Shown: positions 27,158-36,350, counted from the stretch's first letter. The stretch is DNA of 64,000 nucleotides from Bacteroidales bacterium (GCA_910574205.1 CAJSYJ010000002.1:248001-312000), one strand, 5' to 3'. Notes: a model not told the origin generated them from the letters alone. Made by a program: numbers and translations.

Positions 27158-28978
27158 ATGCGAACGATAGAACTTCTTGCGCCTGCGCGCGATCTGCATT
27201 CGGCCGTCGCAGCCGTAGACTGCGGTGCCGATGCCGTCTACATGGGCGGCAGCGGATTCAGCGCACGTCAGGCCGCAGCCAACACCACCGACGACATACG
27301 CCGCGCGGCGGAGTATGCCCACCGGTACGGCGCACGGCTCTACGCCACGCTCAACACGGTGGTCTTCGAGTCGGAGTTGGAGCAAGCCGAACATCTCGCA
27401 CGCGAGCTTATCGCGGCCGATGTCGACGCCCTGATAATACAGGACATGGCCTATCGCGAGATGTCGCTGCCGGTCGAGCTGCACGCCTCGACGCAGATGT
27501 GCAACATGGAGCCCGGCGAAGCGGCCTTTCTGGAACGGTGCGGATTCTCGCGCGTGGTGCTCGAACGCGCCTTGTCGATCGACGAGATACGCCGTATACG
27601 CGCTGCGACATCTGTCGAATTGGAGTGCTTCATCCACGGTGCGATATGCGTCGGCCACAGCGGCAGGTGCTTTCTGTCGCGGTCGATGTCGGAGCGCTCG
27701 GGCAACCGCGGGCAGTGCAGCCAGCCCTGCCGGCTCAGCTACGACCTGTGCGACGAGTCGGGACGGGAGATAATCCGCGGGCGTCATCTGCTGTCGGTAC
27801 GCGACATGGACCTGTCGGGCAGGATCGGCGAGATGCTCGACGCGGGCATAGCATCGTTCAAGATCGAGGGCAGGCTCAAAGACGAAGTATACTTGCGCAA
27901 TACGGTCGCCTACTACCGTCGCGCGATAGACGACGCACTCGCACGCCGCAGCGACTGCCGGCGTTCGTCGGCCGGCGTGTCGACATACGACTTCACGCCC
28001 GATCCGGCCAAGAGCTTCACGCGCGGCGCGAGCGAATATATGTTCTCGGGCAAGCGAGCCGACGTAGCCTCGTTCTCGACACCCAAGGCCGTGGGCGAAC
28101 GTCTCGGCCGTGTGGCAAAGGTGCATAAGGACGGCTTCACGATAGACCGCAGCGTCGACATCGCCACCGGCGACGGGCTGTGCTTCCTTTCAGACGATGT
28201 ATTCGCGGGCGCAGGGGTCAACGGCGTGGACGGACGCCGCATAACGACCAACCGCCGCGAGGGCATTGCCGTCGGTGCGGAGGTATACCGTAACTACGAC
28301 CGCCGCTTCGCCATGTCGGTCGAGCGCAGCCGCGTAAGACGCATCATCGACGCCCGATGCCGGATCGACATCTTAGAGGACTCGGTTGCAATGACATACA
28401 CCGACACGGAGGGCGTCACGGCCTCGGCGCGGCGCTCCATGCGTCTCGACGCGGCTAATGACCCGGCAAAGGCCGAAAACGTCATGCGCGAGCAGGCCGC
28501 ACGCAGCGGCGCCACGATGTTCCGCATTACCGGAACGGAGATTTGCGGCGAAATGCGTTTCGTCCCGATATCGGTGGCGGGCGAGCTAAGACGCGAGGCG
28601 TTGGAGAGGCTTACGGAGGCACGGACGGCACTCATGCCCGAGCGTCGCATACTGCCCGACGATCCGACCGCACGCTACCCCCGTACACGCATAACGAAAT
28701 ACGAAAACGTCGTCAACTCGCTCGCCGAACGCTTTTACCGGCGGCACGGCGTCGACGAGATAGAACGCGGACTCGATATCGAGCCGTCGACCGAGGGGTG
28801 CTGCGTCATGCGGTCGAGCTACTGTCTGCGACGCGAGATCGGCGAGTGTCTGCGCAAAGGCTCGCAGCTGGGCGGCCGGCTCTACCTCGTGCACGGGCGG
28901 CATCGCTACCGTCTCGGATTCGACTGCGACCGCTGCGAGATGACGCTCACGGATTGCAGCGACAAAAGGAGACAATAG
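27158..28978 (+). CDS. U32 family protein (RlhA/YdcP-like)
   Basis: This 606-residue protein has the U32 TIM-barrel start ELLAPARDLHSAVAAVDCGADAVYMGG and the cysteine signature ECFIHGAICVGHSGRCFLS...NRGQCSQPC typical of U32 iron-sulfur enzymes. A C-terminal extension holds the later Cys residues seen in long U32 proteins. RlhA, a member, hydroxylates a 23S rRNA cytidine; older annotation calls the family collagenase-like peptidase. The next gene is an RNA methyltransferase, which supports an RNA-modification role. Confidence 0.88.
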   Translation: MRTIELLAPARDLHSAVAAVDCGADAVYMGGSGFSARQAAANTTDDIRRAAEYAHRYGARLYATLNTVVFESELEQAEHLARELIAADVDALIIQDMAYREMSLPVELHASTQMCNMEPGEAAFLERCGFSRVVLERALSIDEIRRIRAATSVELECFIHGAICVGHSGRCFLSRSMSERSGNRGQCSQPCRLSYDLCDESGREIIRGRHLLSVRDMDLSGRIGEMLDAGIASFKIEGRLKDEVYLRNTVAYYRRAIDDALARRSDCRRSSAGVSTYDFTPDPAKSFTRGASEYMFSGKRADVASFSTPKAVGERLGRVAKVHKDGFTIDRSVDIATGDGLCFLSDDVFAGAGVNGVDGRRITTNRREGIAVGAEVYRNYDRRFAMSVERSRVRRIIDARCRIDILEDSVAMTYTDTEGVTASARRSMRLDAANDPAKAENVMREQAARSGATMFRITGTEICGEMRFVPISVAGELRREALERLTEARTALMPERRILPDDPTARYPRTRITKYENVVNSLAERFYRRHGVDEIERGLDIEPSTEGCCVMRSSYCLRREIGECLRKGSQLGGRLYLVHGRHRYRLGFDCDRCEMTLTDCSDKRRQ

Positions 28979-29068
28979 TTAAAGACATACGACGGCGCAA
29001 GCCGCAACGACATGCCGTCCGGCAACAGAGCGGCGGCACGAAGACTTACATGCGTCAACAGATTGATT

Positions 29069-29953
29069 ATGATACAAGAACTTACACCCGATTTCAAAGA
29101 TTACGAGCTGCTCGACACAGGCGACTTCGAGAAGCTCGAACGCTTCGGCCGCTACACCGTGCGGCGCCCCGAGCCGCAGGCTATATGGCACCGCTCGCTC
29201 GGCGACGAGGTATGGAACGCGGCCGACGCATCGTTCATACGCGATAAGCGCAGCGACGAACGCGGAGAGTGGCGGCTGCGCCGCGGCGTGGAGCAGAGCT
29301 GGACGATCGGCTATTGCTACGATCAGATGCGGCTGAGAATGCGGCTGGCGCTCACGTCGTTCAAACATGTGGGAATATTTCCCGAGCAGGCGGCCAATTG
29401 GAACTTCATATACGACACATGCAGGCAGTTGCGTGCTAAGGGCATCGACGAGCCGCGCGTTCTGAATCTGTTCGCCTACACTGGCGGCGCGACGCTCGCG
29501 GCACGAGCAGCCGGGGCTGCCGTAACGCATGTCGACTCGGTAAAGCCTGTGGTAACGTGGGCGCGCGAGAATATGGAGCTCTCGGGAATGGACTCGGTGC
29601 GCTGGATAGTCGAAGACGCCTTGAAGTTCGTCCGTCGCGAAGTGAGACGCGGCAGCCGCTACCACGGCATCATACTCGACCCGCCGGCATACGGCCGCGG
29701 CGCCGACGGCGAAAAGTGGGTATTGGAGCAGAACATATGCGAGATGTTGGAGTGCTGCGCACGGTTGTTGGAGCAGCGCGACGCATTTCTCGTGTTCAAC
29801 CTATACTCTATGGGGCTCTCGGCGATGCTGGCCGGCACGGCCGTGCACCAGGCATTCGGCACGCCGCCGCAGGAGCAGTCGGGCGAGTTGTACTTCGAGG
29901 ACCGGGCGGCGAAACGCATTCCGTTCGGAACATATTACAGATTCAGACGTTAG
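29069..29953 (+). CDS. Class I SAM-dependent rRNA methyltransferase (RlmI/YccW-like)
   Basis: This is a 294-residue Rossmann methyltransferase starting MIQELTPDFKDYELL. The SAM loop reads VLNLFAYTGGATLAARAAGA, the acidic ribose-binding strand THVDSVKPVVTWARENM, and the catalytic motif IILDPPAYGRG. It resembles SAM-dependent methyltransferases of the RlmI/YccW group that act on large-subunit rRNA, but without the PUA domain. It lies 90 bp after the U32 gene and 3 bp before chrA. Confidence 0.87.
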   Translation: MIQELTPDFKDYELLDTGDFEKLERFGRYTVRRPEPQAIWHRSLGDEVWNAADASFIRDKRSDERGEWRLRRGVEQSWTIGYCYDQMRLRMRLALTSFKHVGIFPEQAANWNFIYDTCRQLRAKGIDEPRVLNLFAYTGGATLAARAAGAAVTHVDSVKPVVTWARENMELSGMDSVRWIVEDALKFVRREVRRGSRYHGIILDPPAYGRGADGEKWVLEQNICEMLECCARLLEQRDAFLVFNLYSMGLSAMLAGTAVHQAFGTPPQEQSGELYFEDRAAKRIPFGTYYRFRR

Positions 29954-29956
29954 GCC

Positions 29957-30493
29957 ATGTTGTTCGATATATTCAAAACGTTTTTCAAGATCGGCGTATT
30001 TACTTTCGGCGGCGGATATGCCATGATACCGCTTATCGGAGCAGAGGTAATCGACCGCCGCGGCTGGATAGCCGAAAAGGATTTCCTCGAACTGCTGACG
30101 CTCGCACAGTCGGCACCCGGCCCCATAGCGCTCAACACGGCGGTATTCGTGGGATATAAGATGCAGCGTTATGCCGGAGCCTTGGCGGCCGTAATGGGGG
30201 TCGTGGTGCCGTCGTTCACGATAATACTTATCATAGCGATGTTTTTCAGCGACATACGCGATAACCAGTGGGTCGACGCAGCCTTTCGCGGCATGCGTCC
30301 GGCCGTCGTGGCGCTGATCGTCGCCCCCGTAATAGGCCTTGCACGCGGCATGCACGCGGCTTTGATTGCCGTAGCAGCGGCGGTCGCAGCGGCCGTATGG
30401 TACTGGGGATTCTCGCCCGTATGGCTGCTGCTTGCGGGAGCTGCGGCCGGGGCGTTGTGGGTAGCGCTCAGAGGAAAGGAGGCGGGACTATGA
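29957..30493 (+). CDS. Chromate transporter family, half-length protein 1
   Basis: This is a 178-residue short-chain ChrA-type membrane protein, one half of the usual transporter. The family motifs FGGGYAMIPLI and SAPGPIALNTAVFVGYK are present, with 4-6 membrane helices. Its stop overlaps the start of the second half by 4 bp (ATGA), so the two are probably made together as a heterodimer. Substrate (chromate, sulfate or other) is not certain. Confidence 0.9.
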   Translation: MLFDIFKTFFKIGVFTFGGGYAMIPLIGAEVIDRRGWIAEKDFLELLTLAQSAPGPIALNTAVFVGYKMQRYAGALAAVMGVVVPSFTIILIIAMFFSDIRDNQWVDAAFRGMRPAVVALIVAPVIGLARGMHAALIAVAAAVAAAVWYWGFSPVWLLLAGAAAGALWVALRGKEAGL

Positions 30494-31038
30494 TAGCGAC
30501 GCTGTGCCAGCTCTTCGCGAGCTATCTGAAAATAGGGTTCTTCGGCTTCGGCGGCGGATATGCCATGCTGTCGCTGATACAGAACGAGGTGGTCGTACAA
30601 CATGCGTGGCTGAGCGAGGCTCAGTTCGCCGACATAGTGGCCGTGTCGCAGATGACGCCCGGACCGATAGCCATAAACTCGGCGACATACGTCGGGTACG
30701 AGGTCGCCGGGATCGTCGGATCGGTGGTGGCGACGCTGGCCGTATGTCTGCCCGCGCTGACGATAATGATGCTCATAACGCGTTTCTTCATGCGCCTGCA
30801 CGGCAACCGTTACGTAAAGGGCATAGTAGGCGGCATGCAGCCGGTCGTGATAGGCATGATAGGCGCAGCGGCGCTGCTGTTGATATTTCCCTCGTCGGAC
30901 GACGCGCGCAGCTTCATAGATGCTTGGAGCTGGATACTATTCGCGCTGACGCTCTTGGGATCGCTGCGCAAGGTCAATCCCATACTGTTGATATTGCTCT
31001 CGGCCGCGGCCGGTATATTGATCTACGGAGTATTCTGA
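30490..31038 (+). CDS. Chromate transporter family, half-length protein 2
   Basis: This 182-residue partner starts MIATLCQLFASYLKIG inside the 3' end of the first half. It repeats the same signature (GFFGFGGGYAMLSLI, QMTPGPIAINSATYVGYEV) and has the same topology, consistent with an ancient duplication and an antiparallel dimer. It converges on the FAD oxidoreductase 3 bp away. Confidence 0.9.
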   Translation: MIATLCQLFASYLKIGFFGFGGGYAMLSLIQNEVVVQHAWLSEAQFADIVAVSQMTPGPIAINSATYVGYEVAGIVGSVVATLAVCLPALTIMMLITRFFMRLHGNRYVKGIVGGMQPVVIGMIGAAALLLIFPSSDDARSFIDAWSWILFALTLLGSLRKVNPILLILLSAAAGILIYGVF

Positions 31039-31041
31039 TCC

Positions 31042-32607
31042 TTATCTGCCGAGACCCGACAGATAACGCACCACCGCATCGGCGACCTTCTCGCCGTCCA
31101 GTGCGGCCGAGACTATGCCGCCGGCATATCCCGCACCCTCGCCCGAGGGGAACAGACCGTCGATCTCGACATGCATCAGCGTCTCGGGATCGCGGGGAAT
31201 ACGCACCGGCGTAGAGGTGCGCGACTCGACGCCCACGACGATAGCCTCGTCGGTAACGAATCCCTTCATCTTGCGTCCGAACGACGCAATACCGCTCCGG
31301 AGGCTCATAGCAAGCGTCTCGGGAATCCACTCGTCCAGGCGCGACGACACAAGACCGGGTATATACGATGTGCGCGGCAGCGACGCACTGCGGCGCCCCG
31401 CAACGAAGTCCGACACACGCTGTGCCGGAGCCACCTGCTTCGCACCGCTGTTCTCGCGCGCCAGCACCTCGAACTGATGCTGATAGACCAAACCGGCCAG
31501 CTCGCCCCACTGCCCGCGCAGGTGGGCATAATCTTCCTCGCGTACCTCCGTGACGATACCCGAATTGGCGAATGCCGAGTTTCGGCCGCTCGGCGACATG
31601 CCATTGACAACCGACTGTGCGGCATCGGTCATGGCCGGGACGATGAAGCCGCCCGGACACATGCAGAACGAATACACACCGCGGCCGCCCTGCTGGCTGA
31701 CCAGAGAGTACGAGGCCGCAGGAAGCCACTCGCCGCGCTCGGCGCGGTGGTATTGTATCGAGTCGATCAGCGTCTGCGGATGTTCGATCCTGACACCCAT
31801 GGCAAAAGGTTTTGCCTCGACACGGACACCCGAGTCGTATAGCGACATATAGATGTCGCGGGCAGAGTGACCGGTAGCCAGCACGACCGCGGCACCCTCT
31901 ATAAGCGTATCGCCCACATACACACCGGTCATGCGCCTGCCGACGATCTTGAAACCCGAGACCTTATGGTTGAACAGTATGCGTCCGCCCGCCTCGGTAA
32001 TCGTGCGGCATATATTGGATATTATACGCGGCAGCTTGTCGGTGCCGATATGCGGATGCGCCTCGAAGAGTATCTCGGGGTTGGCGCCGTGAAAGACAAG
32101 CGTCTGCAACGCCTTGTTGTAGTCGCCTCGTTTCTTGCTGCGCGTAAAGAGCTTGCCGTCAGAAAAGGTGCCCGCACCGCCCTCGCCGAAAGCATAGTTC
32201 GAATCGGGATCGATAGCGCCGTTGCGGTTGATCTGCGCTATGTCGTGCTTGCGCGGCAGGACGGACTTACCGCGTTCGAGCACTATCGGTCTGTATCCCG
32301 ACTCGATGAGTCGCAGAGCGGCGAAGAGTCCCGCAGGCCCCGAACCTACGACGATTACCTCCGTGCGGCCGTCGACCGACGGATAGTCGAAGTGCACCGG
32401 CTGCGGCTGCGGCTCGGTGTCGACATATATTTCGAGTGTTAGGTTTACCTTGGGCATGCGCTGCCGCGCGTCGATCGAGCGCTTGACGATTCTGGCCAGC
32501 GCGATGTCGCTCTGCCGTATGCCGATATGTCGGGCTGCCAGCGGGATATAGAATTTCTCGTCGGCCGATTGCTTCGGCGATAGTTGCAGAGTGACGGTTT
32601 TCGGCAT
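31042..32607 (-). CDS. FAD-dependent oxidoreductase (COG2509-like)
   Basis: This 521-residue flavoprotein has an about 85-residue N-terminal domain (LQLSPKQSADEKFYIPLAARH) and then the dinucleotide-binding GxGxxG loop in VIVVGSGPAGLFAALRL. Further family motifs are GEGGAGTFSDGKLFTR, VVLATGHSARDIY and GEGAGYAGGIVSAALDG. The family is widespread and often called uncharacterised FAD-dependent dehydrogenase; the substrate is unknown. A TACATTTG box at 32647-32654 marks its promoter. Confidence 0.88.
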   Translation of the reverse strand: MPKTVTLQLSPKQSADEKFYIPLAARHIGIRQSDIALARIVKRSIDARQRMPKVNLTLEIYVDTEPQPQPVHFDYPSVDGRTEVIVVGSGPAGLFAALRLIESGYRPIVLERGKSVLPRKHDIAQINRNGAIDPDSNYAFGEGGAGTFSDGKLFTRSKKRGDYNKALQTLVFHGANPEILFEAHPHIGTDKLPRIISNICRTITEAGGRILFNHKVSGFKIVGRRMTGVYVGDTLIEGAAVVLATGHSARDIYMSLYDSGVRVEAKPFAMGVRIEHPQTLIDSIQYHRAERGEWLPAASYSLVSQQGGRGVYSFCMCPGGFIVPAMTDAAQSVVNGMSPSGRNSAFANSGIVTEVREEDYAHLRGQWGELAGLVYQHQFEVLARENSGAKQVAPAQRVSDFVAGRRSASLPRTSYIPGLVSSRLDEWIPETLAMSLRSGIASFGRKMKGFVTDEAIVVGVESRTSTPVRIPRDPETLMHVEIDGLFPSGEGAGYAGGIVSAALDGEKVADAVVRYLSGLGR

Positions 32608-32646
32608 AATGATCGAATTTACGTATGCGCTTTCGCATTAATCGGA

Positions 32647-32654
32647 CAAATGTA
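32647..32654 (-). promoter_or_regulatory. -7 box of the FAD oxidoreductase
   Basis: TACATTTG on the minus strand matches TAnnTTTG, 40 bp before the ATG at 32607. Confidence 0.5.
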
Positions 32655-32698
32655 CTAAAATTAATCGGGATACAGTAGAGCCGTTCATAAAAATTTAT

Positions 32699-32706
32699 TA
32701 CCTTTG
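32699..32706 (+). promoter_or_regulatory. -7 box of tRNA-Leu
   Basis: TACCTTTG matches TAnnTTTG, 38 bp before the tRNA-Leu 5' end. Confidence 0.55.
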
Positions 32707-32743
32707 CCGGCGCATATCGCGGCCAACAGCCGCAGACACCGAT

Positions 32744-32825
32744 GCGGATATGGTGTAATTGGTAGCCACGTCAGACTTAGGATCTGATGCCGAGAGGCGT
32801 GGGGGTTCGAGTCCCTTTATCCGCA
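32744..32825 (+). tRNA. tRNA-Leu (anticodon UAG)
   Basis: The acceptor arms GCGGATA (32744-32750) and TATCCGC (32818-32824) pair, with discriminator A. The anticodon stem TCAGA...TCTGA encloses TAG, giving tRNA-Leu for CUA codons. A long variable arm (TGCCGAGAGGCGTG region) is class II, as for Leu, and the T-loop reads GGTTCGAGTCC. No CCA is encoded. A terminator follows. Confidence 0.95.
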
Positions 32826-32844
32826 CTTTTCGAATAGTGCATGA

Positions 32845-32873
32845 ACGACCGAGAGGATTCTCGGTCGTTTTTT
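32845..32873 (+). terminator. Terminator of tRNA-Leu
   Basis: ACGACCGAGA and TCTCGGTCGT form a stem followed by six T residues, a textbook Rho-independent terminator. Confidence 0.85.
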
Positions 32874-32916
32874 CATATGCAGAATTGTTTACAAGCAAGC
32901 ACACAAACTATCAGAC

Positions 32917-33036
32917 ATGGGATTCACGCCCCGAGAACTGTACATGTTGTTTTCGCTGAACAATATAAACAGCGTATATGTAAAGATCTCACGTATGAAC
33001 AAGAGACTCAAAGAGTCCGGAGAAGCCCCAGTGTAA
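32917..33036 (+). CDS. Possible 39-residue small protein or gene remnant
   Basis: A small open frame (MGFTPRELYMLFSLNNINSV..., ending KRLKESGEAPV) lies just after the tRNA-Leu terminator. The predicted peptide is amphipathic and basic, and its pattern recalls the C-terminal recognition helix of a DNA-binding protein. No promoter or ribosome-binding site stands out. It could be the tail of an integrated element's regulator or a chance frame. Confidence 0.3.
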   Translation: MGFTPRELYMLFSLNNINSVYVKISRMNKRLKESGEAPV

Positions 33037-33058
33037 CGCAGTTATAGATGAATAGACC

Positions 33059-33090
33059 CGAGGCTGTCTGCAATTTGTCAGACGGCCTCG
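33059..33090. terminator. Hairpin between tRNA-Leu and the SH3-like genes
   Basis: CGAGGCTGTCTG and CAGACGGCCTCG form a near-perfect stem with a short loop. It lies about 95 bp beyond the stop of the minus-strand SH3 gene and may end that transcript. No other feature was seen in 33,037-33,184. Confidence 0.45.
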
Positions 33091-33184
33091 ACTACTATTT
33101 TCGGATATAGAGAAGAGGCTATCTAACAAGTCTTAAACAGCCCCTTTATTATTCAATACAATTATTACGAATAATATAAATTAG

Positions 33185-33724
33185 TTACCCCCCCACTTCA
33201 TAAGAATTATATACATTGTCGCCATATTTGTCAACCCACCCCACATGCAGTTCATCATTGAGATAAAACATGACTTTAAACCATCTTCCTTCAGCATAAT
33301 CTATTGCTGTAAGAAGTACAGGATCGCCCGATTCGTAAACTTTTACGAAATCGGCATTTGCGTCCGCACGGGCATACAGTTTGATATACGGTCTTTTATT
33401 TACATCATAATAGCAACGGCTGTACACCCCGCAGATATTTTTATCTACCCACCCGATCATTTTAGGATAAACACCGGTTGAATCCGTGTCTAATGTTATA
33501 TTGACCTTATATCTCAACGGCGATTCTTCCAGCACTTCTGCGTTAAAAAACACCTCATAAATACTATCCTGCATTATCCGATAATTGACTTCTGTCCCGA
33601 TCGGACTGTGATAGACAGGAAATTGCTTATTAACGGGCATCAATACGACAAAACGCCGTCTGTCCTGTGATAACGCCTGACCGCATATTATCATGCAGAC
33701 AAGAAGGAATGTTAATTTTTTCAT
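33185..33724 (-). CDS. Exported SH3-like protein, copy 2 of a tandem pair
   Basis: This 179-residue protein has a signal peptide (MKKLTFLLVCMIICGQALSQ) followed by two SH3-like beta modules, with GWVDKNICGVYSR and HVGWVDKYGDNVY ending each. It is clearly paralogous to the gene 21 bp upstream: MQDSI.E.FF, SPLRYKVNIT and YIKL are shared. Base composition is far more AT-rich than the flanking core genes, which suggests horizontal origin. A role as a periplasmic immunity or wall-binding protein is conjecture based on the neighbouring fragment. Confidence 0.75.
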   Translation of the reverse strand: MKKLTFLLVCMIICGQALSQDRRRFVVLMPVNKQFPVYHSPIGTEVNYRIMQDSIYEVFFNAEVLEESPLRYKVNITLDTDSTGVYPKMIGWVDKNICGVYSRCYYDVNKRPYIKLYARADANADFVKVYESGDPVLLTAIDYAEGRWFKVMFYLNDELHVGWVDKYGDNVYNSYEVGG

Positions 33725-33745
33725 AACCGTTATTAGCTATATAGT

Positions 33746-34282
33746 TTAATTACAAGAGTCGTATATGCTGTCACAATACCTGTCAACCCACCCTTCATAG
33801 AGCTTGCCGTCGTGATAAAACATTACTTTAAGCCAGTTATCATCAGCATAATCTACTACGATCCATTCTCCGGATTCGTTATGTGGCGACGCGTATATTT
33901 TCACGAAACTCGATTTCGAATCCGGTCGGGAAAAGAGTTTGATATACGATTTATTATTCTCGTCATAATAATGACGACTGAATACACTGCATATACTTTT
34001 ATCTATCCAGCCTACAATACCAGGAAAAACATTATCATGGTCTTCGGTAGATGTTATATTAACCTTGTATCTCAACGGGGATTTTTCCAGTATTTCCACG
34101 AAAAAGAACAACTCATGAATACTATCCTGCATTATTCGATAACTGATTTCGTTCCCGATCGGACTCCTATATACCGGAATCTCCTCGTTTACAACCGTCA
34201 ATACAACAAAACGGTGATGCTCTTGCGATAACGCCTGACCGCATATTATCATGCAGACAAGAAAGAATGTTAATCTTCTCAT
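33746..34282 (-). CDS. Exported SH3-like protein, copy 1 of a tandem pair
   Basis: This 178-residue protein has a signal peptide (MRRLTFFLVCMIICGQALSQ) almost identical to that of its downstream paralogue, then two SH3-like modules (GWIDKSICSVFSR and YEGWVDRYCDSIY). Its ATG overlaps the TGA of the preceding start-less fragment by 4 bp, the mark of translational coupling, so the fragment was once a real operon partner. It is AT-rich. The function is unknown. Confidence 0.75.
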   Translation of the reverse strand: MRRLTFFLVCMIICGQALSQEHHRFVVLTVVNEEIPVYRSPIGNEISYRIMQDSIHELFFFVEILEKSPLRYKVNITSTEDHDNVFPGIVGWIDKSICSVFSRHYYDENNKSYIKLFSRPDSKSSFVKIYASPHNESGEWIVVDYADDNWLKVMFYHDGKLYEGWVDRYCDSIYDSCN

Positions 34283-34560
34283 AATGTTCGTTTTAATATA
34301 ACTTTATAATCTCGACCTCCAATCTGATTATCGTAATCCTCCCAATCAGCTGCCAATATTAATAAACACCCAGACGAAACATCTTTCTTTTTGACTGGAT
34401 TATCTCCTGCAAAACCGTTATTATTTGTCCTATGAATATATATTCTATCTTTTTGAGTCGGACTATATGGGTGATATTCCGCGGGACTGGGGTTATTATC
34501 ATTTATACAATTAACAGGATCTCCATTATTTATTATATGCGTTTTGGGAATATTACCCGA
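34279..34560 (-). pseudogene. C-terminal fragment with an L,D-transpeptidase-like motif
   Basis: A minus-strand frame of 93 residues, opened by an in-frame TGA at 34563 and with no usable start codon, reads as real protein. It holds DRIYIHRTNNNGF then VSSGCLLI, spaced like the His...(S/T)-x-Gly-Cys catalytic core of YkuD-type L,D-transpeptidases, and ends DYKVILKRTL. It stops in an ATGA overlap with the SH3 gene. It looks like the C-terminal end of a longer gene whose 5' part is lost or frameshifted. The fold call is tentative, since the usual SHGC is SSGC here. Confidence 0.55.
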
Positions 34561-34751
34561 TCACGCAGATGACGTATGTCGCCACTCCTTCTGTTATCGG
34601 AGCCCACATTTTGGTTACTTGCTTCGGTAAGTTACGATAATTATACGACACTTGCAAGGCCTATGATATTAAAGTTTGACTGACGTCCGCAATAAATAAC
34701 AACGGTATATACAGTGCAGCAAAGCGGCAGAATCGTCGTTCGCTCTTGGTT

Positions 34752-34781
34752 GAAGAAATTATAAACGGGCAGATAATATCT
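34752..34781 (-). terminator. Terminator downstream of pepD
   Basis: AAACGGGCAGATA and TATCTGCCCGTTT pair perfectly, about 120 bp beyond the pepD stop. The remaining 34,561-34,751 and 34,782-34,901 show no convincing gene. Confidence 0.6.
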
Positions 34782-34901
34782 GCCCGTTTGAAATCGGATC
34801 ATGCAGACATCGGCGTCCGCACGGTTCGGGTATATCATCGAGTGGCGTCGAAGAATATCGCCGACGTACAAGACGGCTGCGATAATTCGCCGGATGCCGG
34901 G

Positions 34902-36350
34902 TTACAGACGTGCGAGCACGTCGCAGAGCAGGCGCCAGAACTTGTCGACGGTCGCTATCTTCAAGCGCTCGTCGGGCGAGTGCACGCCACGCAGAGTGGG
35001 ACCGAACGACACCATTTCCAGATCGGGATATTTTTCGAGGAACAGGCCGCACTCCAAGCCGGCATGAATGGCCCGCACCTTAGGCTTCACATCGAACAGA
35101 CGGCGGTAGCTCTCGACAGTGATTTCGAGCAGCTTCGATTCGGGGTCGGGAGTCCAGCCCGGGTAGCCGTCGGAGTGGACGACTTCGGCACCGGCCAATG
35201 CGAAGACCGACTCGACGGTCTGCATAGCGTAGAACTTAGCGCTTTCGACCGAAGAGCGCTGCGAAGTCGTGATAACGATGCGGTCGTCGCCCTCGAACTT
35301 GACCGATGCCAGATTGGTCGAGGTCTCGACGAGCCCCTCGACGGCGAACGACATTGCCAGCACACCATTGGGGACACCGACCAGAGCACCCAGAAGCGCA
35401 CGCTGCGACGCCGGGTCGAGCACCTTGTCGACAGCAGGCATCTCATTGAGCGAAAGTGCCATGCGCGGCTCCGTGAAATGATATTCGGCCTTGACCTCCT
35501 CGGCGAACTGCTCGAAGCGTCCGACGAAATCCGACGCCGCAACGGTCGGCACGCCCACTATGGCATATGCCTCGCGCGGAATGGCATTGCGAAGATTGCC
35601 GCCTGAGAAATAGCTCAGGCGCGCATCGAAGCGTTCGGCAGCTTCGTAGAGCAGTCGTGCGACGATCTTGTTGGAGTTGGCGCGTCCCTTGTCGATATCG
35701 TCGCCCGAGTGGCCTCCGAGCAGATCCGAGACGTCGACACGATAGTAGGTGTATGTAGCCGGTGCGGGCTCGGTCTTGTAACGCAGCGTGGCGAGCGTAT
35801 CGACGCCGCCGGCACAGCCGATGAATATCTCGCCCTCGTCCTCCGAGTCGAGGTTGATGAGGTACTTGCCCGTAAGCATGCCCTCGCCCAGCTCGAACGC
35901 ACCCGTAAGGCCGGTCTCCTCGTCGACGGTAAACAGCGCCTCGACGGCACCGTGGGTCAGGCTGTCATCGACCATGACGGCCAGAGCCGCAGCCATGCCT
36001 ATGCCGCAGTCGGCACCGAGCGTCGTGCCCTCGGCACGCACCCACTCGCCGTCGACACGCGTGCGGATAGGATCGTTCTCGAAGTCGAATGCGACGTCCG
36101 AGTTCTTTTCGCATACCATATCCATATGCGATTGCAGTATTACCGTCGGACGGTCCTCCATGCCCTCGGTGGCGGGCTTGCGCATGACGACATTGCCTAT
36201 CTTGTCGCGTTTGCACTCCAAGTCGTGACGACGTGCGAAGTCGATAAGCCACTCTATGATCTTGCCCTCCTTCTTCGAGGGGCGCGGCACGGCCGTGATC
36301 TCGTCGAATATCTCCCACACTCTGCGCGGGTTCAAATCTCGTATAGTCAT
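34902..36350 (-). CDS. pepD: Aminoacyl-histidine dipeptidase (peptidase D)
   Basis: This is a 482-residue M20-family metallopeptidase that cleaves X-His and other dipeptides in the cytosol. Zinc-site segments are ILQSHMDMVCEKN, TTLGADCGIGMA, VDEETGLTGAFELG and INLDSEDEGEIFIGCAGG; the lid domain holds LLGGHSGDDIDKGRAN. The start MTIRDLNPRRVWEIFDEI is typical. A TATATTTG box lies at 36442-36449. Confidence 0.96.
   Translation of the reverse strand: MTIRDLNPRRVWEIFDEITAVPRPSKKEGKIIEWLIDFARRHDLECKRDKIGNVVMRKPATEGMEDRPTVILQSHMDMVCEKNSDVAFDFENDPIRTRVDGEWVRAEGTTLGADCGIGMAAALAVMVDDSLTHGAVEALFTVDEETGLTGAFELGEGMLTGKYLINLDSEDEGEIFIGCAGGVDTLATLRYKTEPAPATYTYYRVDVSDLLGGHSGDDIDKGRANSNKIVARLLYEAAERFDARLSYFSGGNLRNAIPREAYAIVGVPTVAASDFVGRFEQFAEEVKAEYHFTEPRMALSLNEMPAVDKVLDPASQRALLGALVGVPNGVLAMSFAVEGLVETSTNLASVKFEGDDRIVITTSQRSSVESAKFYAMQTVESVFALAGAEVVHSDGYPGWTPDPESKLLEITVESYRRLFDVKPKVRAIHAGLECGLFLEKYPDLEMVSFGPTLRGVHSPDERLKIATVDKFWRLLCDVLARL

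Noticed and set aside
25279-27159. 626-residue antisense frame over glnS
   Set aside because: It covers glnS exactly in antisense, starts and ends in its flanks and has no recognisable domain.
34641-34871. 76-residue minus-strand frame downstream of pepD
   Set aside because: It runs through the pepD terminator hairpin and has no protein-like pattern.
32744-34901. Attachment-site duplication of the tRNA-Leu 3' end bounding the AT-rich island
   Set aside because: I looked for a second copy of the T-arm/acceptor sequence up to 34.9 kb and did not find one.
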